Assembly (NCBI GenBank): GCA_034406715.1
Contig: CP137877.1
Location: 620,001 to 684,000, forward strand
Origin: Rhodotorula mucilaginosa
Lineage: Eukaryota; Basidiomycota; Microbotryomycetes; Sporidiobolales; Sporidiobolaceae
Direction: 5' to 3'
Length of the DNA: 64,000 nucleotides
Shown: in pieces, positions 13,308 through 23,902 of the stretch
Position numbering within the stretch: position 1 is the first letter of the stretch
Layout: each line of letters starts with the position of its first letter
Made by a program: the position numbers and the translations under genes
Notes under the pieces: generated by a model
The model's database searches: none
The model's input: the letters and a program-made list of their open reading frames with translations, nothing else
Told to the model about the DNA's origin: nothing

Positions 13308-15169
13308 ATGCTCAAACGCAAGGTACGCATGCGTGGCTCAGCCCTTCGTGCGTATCGTGCTCACACCGCTGGTCCTGCAGACTCTCGAAATCGATTGGGT
13401 CGTGGAGGAGACGACGACGCTGGTCAAGAAAGCACGGCTGCGTCAAGGCCACGCGGTATACGTTAGTCCCTCGCGTGCCCAAGCTTGACATGGGCCTCGC
13501 TGACCGTCTACCACAGTCCGAACCTTGCGAAGGATGGAAGCTGTCCGCCGAAACTGTGAGGTCGGCGACGAATGCTGCTTCAGCTGCTACATCTGACTTT
13601 TCCCGATGCAGCAAGAAGAAAAGACTCATGTCGGCATCTTTCTCACGCCCGTCGACTTGAAAAAGGAAATCCGAGTTAGCTTCGAGCTCAAGGTCAGTCC
13701 GACAGCCAGCGAGCATCCGTCAACTGTACTGAGAAGCACTACTCGTGCCCTACCGCGCAGGCGACATCGGAGTCAGATAAAGATCTTTGCTACGGACGGT
13801 TTGAGAGGCGAGGAAAAACATTTGAGCCCGACGCGAGTGGGTGGGGTTCACATCTTCTCGACGAGACGGCACTGAGACGGGTTGGAAAAGTGAGTGCAAT
13901 CATGAGGACATCTCCCATAAACTCATATACTGATGCGGGCGTCTTGAGCCCAGCACAAGCTTTACATCACTTGCAAGATCACTTCGGGAGAAGACGAGAC
14001 ACCTGCGCCGCCCGCCGACTACATGAAAATCTTCAACAAGCAAGAGTACAGCGATACTGCCCTGGTCCCTGCAGAGGGCAAGTATACGATTTTTGCCCAG
14101 TCAGTTATGCTGCAAGGGTCCGAGCACTTCAAGACCGGTACGGCCAGATTGGCCATCTCGCGGTGTTTTGTTGCTCGCTCACAGGCTCCCAGTCCCACCC
14201 AGTCCTCACTTCGAACTTCTCTGAGTCTAACAGCTCTATACGAATCCCTCCTTCAAGTCCTCCTGCGCTTGGCGACCGTTTCTTCGGGGACGTGAACGAG
14301 TTTGCCGCGTTCGGCGTTCAGAAGGCACCCTGTCGAGATGAGAAACCCGAGCAAGATGTCGCAGCTACTCAGGGTGACAATGCCGCGGATGAACCGGCCG
14401 CACATCGGAACTCCGTATCGCCCTCCGGTTCTTCCGGCGGAGAAGACCTGGTCCCTCTTCGCAAGTTTCGCTTGGTCAAGGTGCCCGACTGCAGGTTTGT
14501 GCTTCGTCCGAGGCTCCCTTCGTCTATTGCTCGAGCTCATTCTTGCGTCATCGCAGCTACGCGACCTTGGCAGCCTACCTCGCTTACCTCTACTCCTCCA
14601 AGCTCAACTTTCTCCCATCTCCGGCTTTCCTTCTCGCCGAGGAAAAACAATTCGGCAGCTCGACCGAGTCCGATGTCTCCCGATGGGCTGACGGTAAAGC
14701 GAAATGGCACGTATATCCGACCCTACCGCATGCCATGTACCGTCTCGCCGACTGCTATATGGAGCCAACCCTCAAGGCGCGTGCGAAAGGATGGATTCTT
14801 CAGAACATCACGGTGGAGACGGTACGCTATGCACACCACGTCTCTCCGTTTTTGATGCCAGCAGATCACTGATTTGAGTCTCCCTAATCAGGCTCCCTTT
14901 GAACTGTTCTCGCAGCTCAGTCTCGACTGTCCCGAAATTCAAGCCGATGTTGTCGACTTTGTCCTCGCAAACCTCGTGAGTTTTGCCGCTCCTTGAGCCT
15001 CCGAACCGCTTTTTTCGCTCTGTCTGAACCCATACTTGTCTTACAGGACGACGTGACCGCTACGCCCGGATGGAAACGTGCCGTCGCGCTTATCGACGAG
15101 GGCAAGATCCCGGGTGGCGGATCCATTTTGGACAAGCTCCTCTCGAAGGCGCGCAAAGGGACCGACTGA
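13308..15169 (+). CDS. MATH-BTB domain protein, tandem copy 2
   Basis: This copy has the same exon plan as copy 1, with a five-codon first exon (MLKRK). MATH part: TLEIDWVVEETTTLVKKARL, SEPCEGWKLSAET, THVGIFLTPVDLKKEIRVSF, DASGWGSHLLDETALRRVG and KLYITCKITSGED. BTB part: SDTALVPAEGKYTIFAQSVM, GSEHFKTILTSNFSESNSSI, VPDCSYATLAAYLAYLYSSK and LPHAMYRLADCYMEPTLKAR. The tail is APFELFSQLSLDCPEIQADV, and the protein ends in KARKGTD. All reconstructed splice junctions keep frame. The ILDSEFSE core of its neighbours is ILTSNFSE here, and the insert between BTB halves is diverged, so the MATH face and insert change faster than the C-terminal BTB helices. A CUL3 adaptor role is inferred from the family. 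Confidence 0.82.
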
Positions 15170-15978
15170 AATATGCTTGAACAGTGTAGGGGTCTCGATC
15201 TGCTCGAAGCTTGCATTTTCTCATGTCTGAGCGATGACCGGTACTTGCCCACGTCGCTGCGAGACGAGATTCAGCAATCAAACCCCTTTCCTTTCACGTC
15301 CTTTCACGCCTTCTTCTTTCGCTACCGTCGTCGTCATAACCGGTTGACCTTGTGATGCGAATGTCGGCTACTGATCCGTGCACGTCCTACAACCGAGCTC
15401 CTTGTGTGCGCAGAGAAGGGGTGCAGAACGAACGCGTGAGTTGAGTGGCGGATTCTTCCTTTCCTCGCGGGTTTGCAACTTTACCCCCGTCGTGGCGCCG
15501 GACCAGACTTATAGACCCGCCACGGCTCTTCCAGACAGGAAATACAATGTCCGCACTAGTTAAGCTTATGAACGGCGTCGATGCAGCAGGATTCTCCGAT
15601 TTGCGACTTGACTACTTGCAGGAAGTCGCCGCTCAAAGCTAATTACTATTCCTCCAAAGATGCTGCCTTTACAGGACCGTAGAGTATTCTTCAGAGCAAT
15701 CTAGCCCACGCTGACTGTCTACGCGAAAATTGAGCTCGAGCCTTCTTTCATCCGTCGGACCTCCGAGGCGAAGACGCGGGACGCATCTCCGACGAGCTGC
15801 TCTTCACTCCCGTCCGGCGAGGGCGCTACTGTAGCCTCGGCTGCAGGCCGACGACCGCGCACCGCCGCTCACGGCTGCATAGCTCGCCGCCAGTCCTGAC
15901 TGCCGGACACAGGCCGCGTGCACCGCCCAGAGGACCACTCGAAGCCACTTGTGCGAGAAGTCGGTGGAGGGGCCCGAC
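15170..15978. other. spacer between MATH-BTB copies 2 and 3
   Basis: About 0.8 kb without a supported gene. It is AT-richer in the first part (15170-15660), consistent with a 3' end. A short open frame at 15445-15642 shows no motif. Confidence 0.35.
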
Positions 15979-17852
15979 ATGCTCACGAGCGAGGTCCGTC
16001 GACGCCGTACAGGAGCTCAGATGGCCGGCCCTGGCGCTGCTGCTTCTGCAGACCTCTTTGGTACTCACTTGGGTCGTTCAGGAGACGGCGACGCTGGTCG
16101 AGAAGGCGAGGGAGCGTCAACACCACCGTGTAGACGTGAGTTGCTTCGCAGGATTTGATTCCGATCTAATCTAGCTCTAACGCTGCACGTCCGCTTCAGT
16201 CAGATGCTCGCGATGGTTGGCATCTCTTCGCCCAAACGGTATTGACCGCGGACAGAAGCCACTCCATATGGCTCTTCCTGATTTTTAACCTGTGCAGTAC
16301 GAAGAAAATACCCACATTGGGGTTTTTCTGACGCCAACCGACTTGAAAAGCCCGACCCAAGTCACCTTCGAGCTGAAGGTGGGTCGGAGTTCAAAGGGAT
16401 GCTGGTCCATACGCTGAGATCGGACTGCTTGCCCACTTGATAACAGGCTACTTCGGATGTAAACAAGAAGGTTACTTTGGCTACGAATCGCGTCAAAGAA
16501 AAAAAATTCGAGGCGGGTGAGACGAGTGGATGGGGTATTCCCGAGTTTCTCAACGAGGCGGCTTTGAAGCGACTTGGAACGGTGCGTCTCGAGGAAGCGT
16601 CCCTTGATCTGACGCAGCCTGATCCCGGTCTACTCATGGATCTAGCGCCAGCTTGTCGTCACCTGCAGCATCACGTGGGCTGACGGGGAGGCTGCGCCGA
16701 CTGCGGATCGCTCGGACTTCTTCAACAAGTTCGAGTTCAGCGACGTCGCTGTCGTCGCCGCGGACGCACAGCCCCCCATCTTCGTTCAGTCGTTCATGTT
16801 GCGGAGGTCCGAGCACTTCAAGACCAGTACGCCGGAGTCTTTGTCCCGCGCCTTATCCACCTTGCTCACCTCCCTTCCTGCGCAGTCCTTGACTCGGAAT
16901 TCTCGGAGTCCAACAGCACAACCCGACTCTACCCTCCTTCCGGGACAGCTGATCCAAATGTCCGCTTCAGCGGCGATATCGAGAATTTTGCTGCTTTCGG
17001 CGCTGAGAAATCGTCTGGGGAGGATCAAAAGCCTCAGCAAGACAGCGCGGCCTTGAAGAACGACGGCGGACCGGCTCAGGCGGTGAAACGTCGTAGGCTG
17101 ACGACTTCTACCACTTCTGTTGGAGGGGACGAGCAAAAAAACCTCCGAGACTTCCGCTTGATCAAGGTGCCCGACTGCAGGTTCGTGTCTCCTCTCTTAA
17201 CCGGTGAATTTCTCGGTTTGCTTACTCGCGCACCTGAATACCTACGCGACGTTGGCAGCCTACCTCAGATACCTCTACTCTGCTTCATTCGATTTCCTGC
17301 CATCTCCGGCTGTCTTTCTCGCCGAAGAGAAAGAACCCGGCACCTCGACCAAGTCCGACTTTCACAAATGGGCTGACGACCAAGCGAAAAGCCGCGCATA
17401 TCCCGCGTTCCCGCATGCCATGTATCGTCTCGCCGACTGCTACATGGAGCCCAAGGTCAAGAAGCGAGCGAAAGGATCGATCCTGCAGAATATCAAGGCG
17501 GAGACGGCGAGTTGTCAGCGTATCTCTCGGGTTGTGTCGCAGCGGAAGACTTATGGCGGCCCTCCTCGAACAGGCTCCTTTTGAACTGTTTTCGCAGTTG
17601 AGTCTCGACTATCCGGATTTCCAAGATGACGTCGTCGACTTTGTCGTCGCGAACCTGGTGAGTCTCGACTTTCCTGCACTCCGGCGGATACATATGTTGA
17701 TGTGCACTCATGCTGTATCGGGGCTACAGAATGATGTGCTTGCTACGCCCGGATGGGAGCGTGCCGTCACGCTCGTCAACGAAGGCAAGATTCCAGACGG
17801 CGCCCGCATTCTGAACAAGGTCCTTTCGAAGTCGAGGAAGGCAGCGGCCTGA
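15979..17852 (+). CDS. MATH-BTB domain protein, tandem copy 3
   Basis: This is the third paralogue, again with a five-codon first exon (MLTSE). MATH part: TSLVLTWVVQETATLVEKAR, SDARDGWHLFAQT, THIGVFLTPTDLKSPTQVTF, ETSGWGIPEFLNEAALKRLG and QLVVTCSITWADG. BTB part: FEFSDVAVVAADAQPPIFVQ, SFMLRRSEHFKTILDSEFSE, VPDCSYATLAAYLRYLYSAS and FPHAMYRLADCYMEPKVKKR. It ends in LSKSRKAAA. It keeps the exon structure of copies 1 and 2, but its second and third MATH exons have diverged most (SDARDGWHLFAQT replaces SEPCEGWKLSAS). This suggests an older split or relaxed or diversifying selection on the substrate-binding domain. Confidence 0.82.
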
Positions 17853-18550
17853 AGCATGCTTGGTGTAGGAAGCTTGAGAGTGACGTGATGATGCTAGCTT
17901 GTTCGAGTCCAAATGGAGACGGCCCCTTGGCCGAACTCTCACACGCCGCCAGCCGTGGCGTTGGTACGCATTACGAGAGCTCGTTCTCTTCTTCCGTCAC
18001 GAACTCTCCGACGATCCTGCATCTAGACAGCCGTCTCCTCTCCTGCATCTACCCTGCCTTTTCCTCTCGTCTCCTTTCCTGAACGCACACCAGGTTGGAC
18101 ATCTGCGCAGCGGCTGCGGTCAAGGCGACGGAGAAGCCGCACGCAAACTTGCCAAGTGAGCTCAAACGAGGCGTTGCCCAAATCTATATGACAGTACACT
18201 CTTCTTCAACATGTCCAGCAAAGAAGCTAGTAAGCACACGGTGCGGTCGCTGATCGCTGATCGCTGGTCACGCAGGGATAACGCCGAACTCCGTCAGGGG
18301 CGGAAGAAAGGACGAAGAAAAGGGCGAAGGACAAGGCATGACGAACGAGGGAAAGTGATGCGGTTATGGGTATCGTCAGATCACAAGGAGACTGTGGTAG
18401 GGAATGTATGGATGCAGAGGGACATAGGGTCTTTGGGGGAGCTCGGACGGGAGAGCCGAGAGCGTGGGCGAGAAGTTGGACCTGGCAGTCGTCACTTCAT
18501 CAGTCTCGCTTCCGCATAGATAGACACAATCCCGAGCAGACGACTCACGA
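17853..18550. other. spacer between the MATH-BTB array and the glycosyltransferase
   Basis: This is a convergent 3'-3' spacer. A short open stretch at about 18091-18250 follows a good acceptor (CTGCGCAG at 18110-18117) and reads AAAVKATEKPHANLPSELKR, but I cannot join it to any gene. The rest is purine-rich (18280-18380) with no feature I can name. Confidence 0.35.
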
Positions 18551-21500
18551 CTAGTACTCGCGATCATCGCTGCTCCAGTTGATGTACTCGCCATACATGT
18601 TGGGTCGCTCGCCCCGAAGGTACGCCTCAAACGTGCGCTTCAAGACGGCCGACCACGGCAAGTCGCGTTCGTCGTCCTCGACCGACTCGTCCGACCAATC
18701 GAGATCGGCAAAGTCGCGCTCGTCGTCGCCCCACTTGTAGCCGCGCGCATTACTTGCGCCGTGCAGCAAAGTCGGCGTCGGAGCGGGTTTCGCGCGCGTG
18801 ACGCCCGGCTTGGTCGGGGATGGTCCGGACGCCTCGGTCTCGGTTTGGGCACCGGCGTCCGCTGCAGGAGAAGCGGCGAGCTTGGCGGCGAGCAGGCGAC
18901 CGCGAGCGACGCGTTCGCCGGCTTGGAACCGCGGTCCGAGGTCGGGGAAGTTGCGAGACTGGTCGAACGGAATCCACCTGCGGCGTAAGGCTATGGTGAG
19001 TACGGTGCTAGGGCGTGAAAGAGCACCCGCAATCGCCGACGCACCAAAAGTTGTGGAAGTGGTACGAGAACGCCCCCCTGAAGAAGCCGTCAAAGCCGGT
19101 CGCGACGGGTGCGGCGTTGATCTCTTTCGGCGTGTCGAAAAAGTCTTCGAAGCGCTTGAAGTACGGCTGAGGCGGGCGGTCACGTTGGTAGTACTCGCTG
19201 CGGGTTGGCGCGGCGGAGATGTCAGCTGCTGCTAATGTGCGAAGGAAGAAGAGAGGAAACACCCACGTGTTGAGCCAAGCGGGGTCAAAGAGGGCATCCG
19301 GCAAACGGAGGAGCAAGCCTTCGAGGTTGGCGTCCTTGGTGTACCGACTGACCGTCATCGGGTGAAAGTCGAGGTCATTCGCGACCGCCGTCCGGAAGAT
19401 GAAATGCCCGAGCGCGCTCCCTCGCTGCATCTTCAACACGGCCGTGTTGTACTTTTCGAGGCGAGACCACCTGTACGCGAACGCTCCGTGCCAGTTGAAG
19501 AGTTCGGTCCAGTCGCGGAGGAGGATCGTGTCCGCGTCGAGGTAGACGCCGCCGAACCGGTGCGTGAGGACGAACCGCGCCATGTCGGACAGGACGACCG
19601 AGAGGCGATCGTACTTGTTGGCGGTCGAACCGACAATCTCGAACAGCTCGTCTTTGTGTTTGGTCGGGAGTGGAGCGGCCACTTGAGTCAGATTGGCGGT
19701 GCCGGCGACGGTACCGTTGTTGGTCGCCTCGCGCGCGCTCAGCAAGGCCGCTTCAGCCGACGCGGCCATGTCGCCACCACCTTCCTTGCCCGCCGCCTCG
19801 GCACGCTCCGCCTCGACGACCTTTTCATCCTCGAGCCCGTCCGGCGCCGCCGCCGCCGCCTCATTGACGGCCCGTTTCGCCTCCCCTGCGGACCCATACT
19901 TGACCCCGCCAGAGTTGAACAACCGCATATCCCGCCAACCATGCATCTCACTGACGCCATCCAGTTGCTCGGTCGTGTTCCACAACCGGAACTTGACCAC
20001 GTCGGCGAACCGGCGGTGCAACAACGGCGCCGACCACGGGTTCCTCGCGAGGTCGTCGCGCATCTTGCGTTCGGCGCGCGGGTCCGGGAACGACGATGCC
20101 GGACCGGGGTTGATCCAGATCCAGAGTTGGGGGCGGCACAGAGCCGGTTCGAGTCGGGTCGGGTCGACGCCGATCGGGCGGTCGAGCGCGAGGTGTTGGG
20201 TGTAGAGGAACGAGAGCGCGGCCGAGTAGGGTTTGTCGGTGAAAGGGCCGGCCCAAAAGATGTGGAACAAGCGAGGGAAATCGGGATCGCAAGCCGGGTC
20301 GGCGTTCGGGTGCGAAGGATGAGGTTCATAGATCGGGACTTGTTGCGACCCGTCTCGGCGCTGCTGCTGCTGATTCGAGAGGAGCGGGTTGACTTGGTTC
20401 GAGAGGGTGAGTTGCTGCCTTGCGGCGAGGAGGGCTGAGAAAGCCGAGTTGGACGCGTCGAGGACCTGGTCCATCTGGTGACGGTACCGATCGAGGCTGT
20501 CGCGCATCCTCAGACTCGGTCCTCCCCCATCCGAAGCAACCTTAGAAGACAATTCGAACTCGGGAATGTAGGTCGACTTCCACGGGTCGTGCGACCCCCT
20601 CCGGAGGGGCATCTCGAGTCCGCCATTGACGCGCAACACCTCGAGGCAATCGCGGACGTATTTGTTCTCGGCAAAGTCGCAGTGATCCATCACGGCGTCG
20701 AGGTCGAGTGCGGCGCGCGAGTCGGGCCGAGGGGGGTACGCGTGCGCTTGTCGGCTGCCTGGGAGGGGCAAGTCGAGGTACTCGCGGACTGGTCCGACGG
20801 GGACTACCTCCAACGCAGTGCTCGAGGACGAAGACGAGCTGTCGGTGACATCCTTGCCGCCAGCGCGCAACCTCCGCTCGACTTCGGCCTTGACGATCCG
20901 TTCGCGGCGCAAATCCTCGTCCGTCTTTCTCGGCAACCCGGGGTTCTCGATCCGGTTCTTCTGCTGCACCGGAGCCGCGACCCTCTGTCGGTCTCGGTCG
21001 ATCCCCGCGCCTCCTCCCCCTTCTGGCAAATCGAACGAGACGCCAGGAGTCGATCGCCGTGAGGGGTAGTGACCCGAAGCGATCTCCCATCGCCAGACGC
21101 GTTCAATCTCGGCGGGCGAGAAGACGAGTGTCGAAGGGTCGGTGAAGGGCATGTGAACGCCCTTGGAACGACCGATACTGACCGTCGCGTGGAAGAGGCG
21201 CAGGAAGGACGCGAACGCAAACACGAAGAAGAAGAGCGTCCCGGCGATCGCGAGCACGATCCGGACGAGTGCGCCACCTCCTCCTCCTCCTCGGTGGTGG
21301 TGGTGATCGTACCGTGATGAAGAGAGGGCGGGGGTTCGTTTGCCAAAGGGCGGGGTCCGGGACGAGAAGAACGGGAGCGGTCGCGAAGGGTGCAAGAACT
21401 TGAGGACCGGAATGCTCAGTTCTCGTCTCGCGCCGCCTGCCGGTCCTCCCCCTTTACCCGCATGCATTCCTCCTGCACTGCCCGTGCTGGAGCCACCGCC

Positions 21501-21752
21501 GCCGGCTCCCGAGGAGGAGATTGGTATCCGCACTGCCTGGAACCAGCCTCGGAACGTCCTGAACGGGCCCCCGAACTCTCCGCGCGCGCGTTGGTACGAG
21601 AGGGCGACTTTTTCGGCGACGGCTCCGGAAGGGTTGTTCGAAGAAGCTGGCGAGTGGGAGGACGAGGAGCCGAAGAAGACGGGACTGTGAGCGCGCGGAG
21701 GGGTGCTCGCTGGCGAGTTGTGGAACGAGGGGAGCGGCGAGTGAGTCGGCAT
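18551..21752 (-). CDS. large type II DXD glycosyltransferase (GT32-like)
   Basis: Three exons (21752-19267, 19197-19045, 18977-18551) close in frame and give about 1021 residues. A Ser/Pro/Gly-rich cytosolic tail of about 160 residues precedes one membrane segment (about 161-187, ALVRIVLAIAGTLFFFVFAF). The lumenal part has FPRLFHIFWAGPFTDKPYSA, the counterpart of the IPKIIHQIW block. It also has RFGGVYLDADTILLRDWTEL, with the metal-binding D-A-D at about residues 739-741. Next come AFAYRWSRLEKYNTAVLKMQ and the C-terminal SYHFHNFWWIPFDQSRNFPD. This is the Gly_transf_sug/DXD layout of Och1/Sur1-type enzymes but much longer than usual. A Golgi role in mannan, glycolipid or capsule-like glycan synthesis is inferred. 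The first intron is 69 nt with no stop, so its retention would keep frame. The start at 21752 has a strong CACC-ATG context; an in-frame ATG at 21914 is also possible. Confidence 0.8.
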
Positions 21753-22851
21753 GGTGGAGGTGGGCCTTCTGGGATGATGTGCTTCTGTGTCAAGGGATGT
21801 TTGTCTGCGAGCAACAGAAGCGTAGAGAGGAGGGGGTCGTGACTGACTGACTGTTTTGGGTGAGGGGGCCTGATGGCCGACGAGAGAAGGGCCGCGGTTG
21901 ACGAGAGGGAGCAAGCGCTCAGCGTTCGAGTCGCCCTCGATGAGGTCGAGCTGGTGTACTCCTATGCTGCGTACGTCCAGGGCGGGCGTGACGAGCGGTT
22001 GACGAGAAGAGCGAGGCGAGTCGTGCTACAGGTGTAAGAGTAAGGCTGGGGGATCAGCGCCCTGCTGGTTATACGTTGTCTGCGCGTGCTGGCTGTGCTC
22101 GCTCGTGCGTTTGTGGGACTGATCGAGGGTGCGATCAGATCAGCTGCAAGAGCGGTCCGCGCGGGCAAACAGCTCGTCGTCGTCGTCGTCGGTGCTGCTG
22201 CTGCTGCTGTGTGACACGGAGAGCCTTCTTTGGAGAGACAGCTGCGAGTGTACACCCCCTCCCCTCGACAGAGAGAGAGAGAGCGGGGGGAGAGCAGCTT
22301 TGGCTCGGAGTTGGCGTCCAGGGCGCGCTCGCTCGAGAGACAGAGACAGAGACAGAGAGAGCTGGCAGTGTGGGACTGCTCACCTGCTGGAGTCAATGTC
22401 GCTCTCTGCCTTGCACCCAAAGAGCGCAGCGCGGGTCGCCTCGCGCAATTCGAAAATGACGGAAGCGGTTGCCGTGCGTCTCGCCTCTCCTTCCTCATTC
22501 GCCCAAGACACACACGCTGTCTCTGTCTCTCCCCTACAGACTATATTTCATACTGGGAGAAGCACAAATCCAGAGTGGGGTTGGGATCTCCCCATCTCTT
22601 CGCAGACCGGTAATAGAACGAGTCCACTCCGACCAGCCCTAGCCCTCTCCCGCGAGCTTCCACAGGCTCGTATGTACTCGGTCTGCAAGGACCAGAATCA
22701 GCGGCTGGATCGAGATTCCCAGTAGTAATGGCAACAAGGGGTCGAGAGAACGGGGGAGTCTGCTGCAAGGTAGTCTAATGCGAAAGGGGGGAGAAGAGGC
22801 GGACACCCTCTCGAGGCGAGCGAGTCTGGACGCGCGGCGATCCGAGTGCGC
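21753..22851. other. glycosyltransferase 5' region with simple repeats
   Basis: About 1.1 kb between two minus-strand genes. It has no supported gene and is unusually rich in simple repeats: CGT triplets (about 22174-22190), GCT triplets (about 22193-22209), GA dinucleotides (about 22269-22283) and a GAGACA/GAGAGA tract (about 22337-22360). It must contain the glycosyltransferase promoter and the RPC11 3' end. Confidence 0.5.
22174..22209. repeat. CGT/GCT trinucleotide microsatellite
   Basis: A run of CGT triplets passes directly into a run of GCT triplets upstream of the glycosyltransferase start. It is probably non-coding. Confidence 0.7.
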
Positions 22852-23675
22852 CTAGTTCTCGCGCCATTGGTGGTTGCACTCCATGTTGCAGCACCTAATC
22901 GGGGATCAGCGAAAGTCAGCGCGGGATTCCAGCACGAGGCGAGGGTTTTCTCTCAGGGCAGGTGATGGGCGGCGTTGGTGACGATTGTCGCACCCCGGAA
23001 AAAGGGGGAAGGGAACGCACTTGTAGAACGTCGTACTCGGTTCGTCGGCGGATCGGATCTGGATCTGCATAAAGAAGGCGCGGTCCGAACCGCACTCTTT
23101 CGGGCAGTCGACTGTTGGTCGAGACAGACAGGACAGGGCCGTGCAACATGCGCGAGGGAGGGGTCAGCGTTCCATCCCGTTGTTCCATTTCGAAACAGCT
23201 GGAAACTGGTCCAGCAAGAGGAAGGAATGGAGGAAGACTAGGACGCAGACGGGGGCTTACCGGCTGTCGAGTCGACATTCTTCCAACTGTCTTCGCCGCC
23301 GAGGACGTCGTCGACCTCTTTCCGTTTCAAGTACGTTCGCTCGACATACTGTAGTTTCGGATTACGAGAGAGGAGGGTGGTCAGTTCACTGCAAGCAAAA
23401 GGAGCGACAGGACAGGGGAGGACGGACCCGTTTCTCGAGCGGGAACTCGTAAGGGCAGGTGGCACACCCCCACTTGTTGCCGCTCGGTCCTTCGACCAGG
23501 CCGAGTTGGTTCGCGCAATACGGGCAGCTGTACGTTTTGTGTATAGTCGTGCGGCGTCCAAAGGATCGGGCGTCGAGCAGAGAGAGGGTTTGGTGATGGA
23601 GGCGAGATGGAAGCGAGTGTCAGTGGATGCTTGCAGGGCCAAAAGGAAGGAAGCAGCAGCGGCATACAAGATCAT
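22852..23675 (-). CDS. RPC11: RNA polymerase III subunit C11 (TFIIS-like)
   Basis: Five exons (23675-23668, 23527-23428, 23348-23261, 23111-23021, 22894-22852) join to exactly 110 codons (109 residues), the normal family length. The N-terminal zinc ribbon reads MIFCPYCANQLGLVEG, then CATCPYEFPLEKR. The linker has RKEVDDVLGG and WKNVDST. The C-terminal TFIIS-type ribbon reads CPKECGSDRAFFMQIQIRSA, with the catalytic DE acidic pair in SADEPSTTFYKCCNM, and ends in CNHQWREN. RPC11 is needed for pol III RNA cleavage, termination and reinitiation in the nucleus. The first exon is only eight coding nucleotides (ATGATCTT) before a GTATGC donor. Without this splice the zinc ribbon would lack its start, so the micro-exon is well supported by homology. 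Confidence 0.93.
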
Positions 23676-23902
23676 TGGATGCCGCTACGCTAGCCGACTC
23701 GTGCCCGTCTACTGCTCGCCGTCGCCGTCCAGAGCAAGAACCGCTCGAAACACTTTTTTCCTCTTTCTCATCGCTTTGCCGATTCGACTCGGCTCAAGAG
23801 GCTCAAAGCTAGTGCACTTCTAGCCAAGGCTAGACAAACCGAACTGGTCCCCACGACTTTGGAACCGCTCGCACGCTGCGGGGACCTTCAACAACTTCCC
23901 TT

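Noticed and set aside
17880-17910. tRNA-like B box (GTTCGAGTCC)
   Set aside because: No matching A box or cloverleaf stems lie upstream at the right spacing.
19362-20438. 358-codon plus-strand open frame
   Set aside because: It is antisense to the conserved glycosyltransferase exon; high GC keeps the opposite strand open. The text is Arg/Glu/Val-rich without a motif.
22130-22400. Arg/Ser-rich frames over the simple repeats
   Set aside because: They are produced by CGT, GCT and GA repeats; there is no start context or motif.
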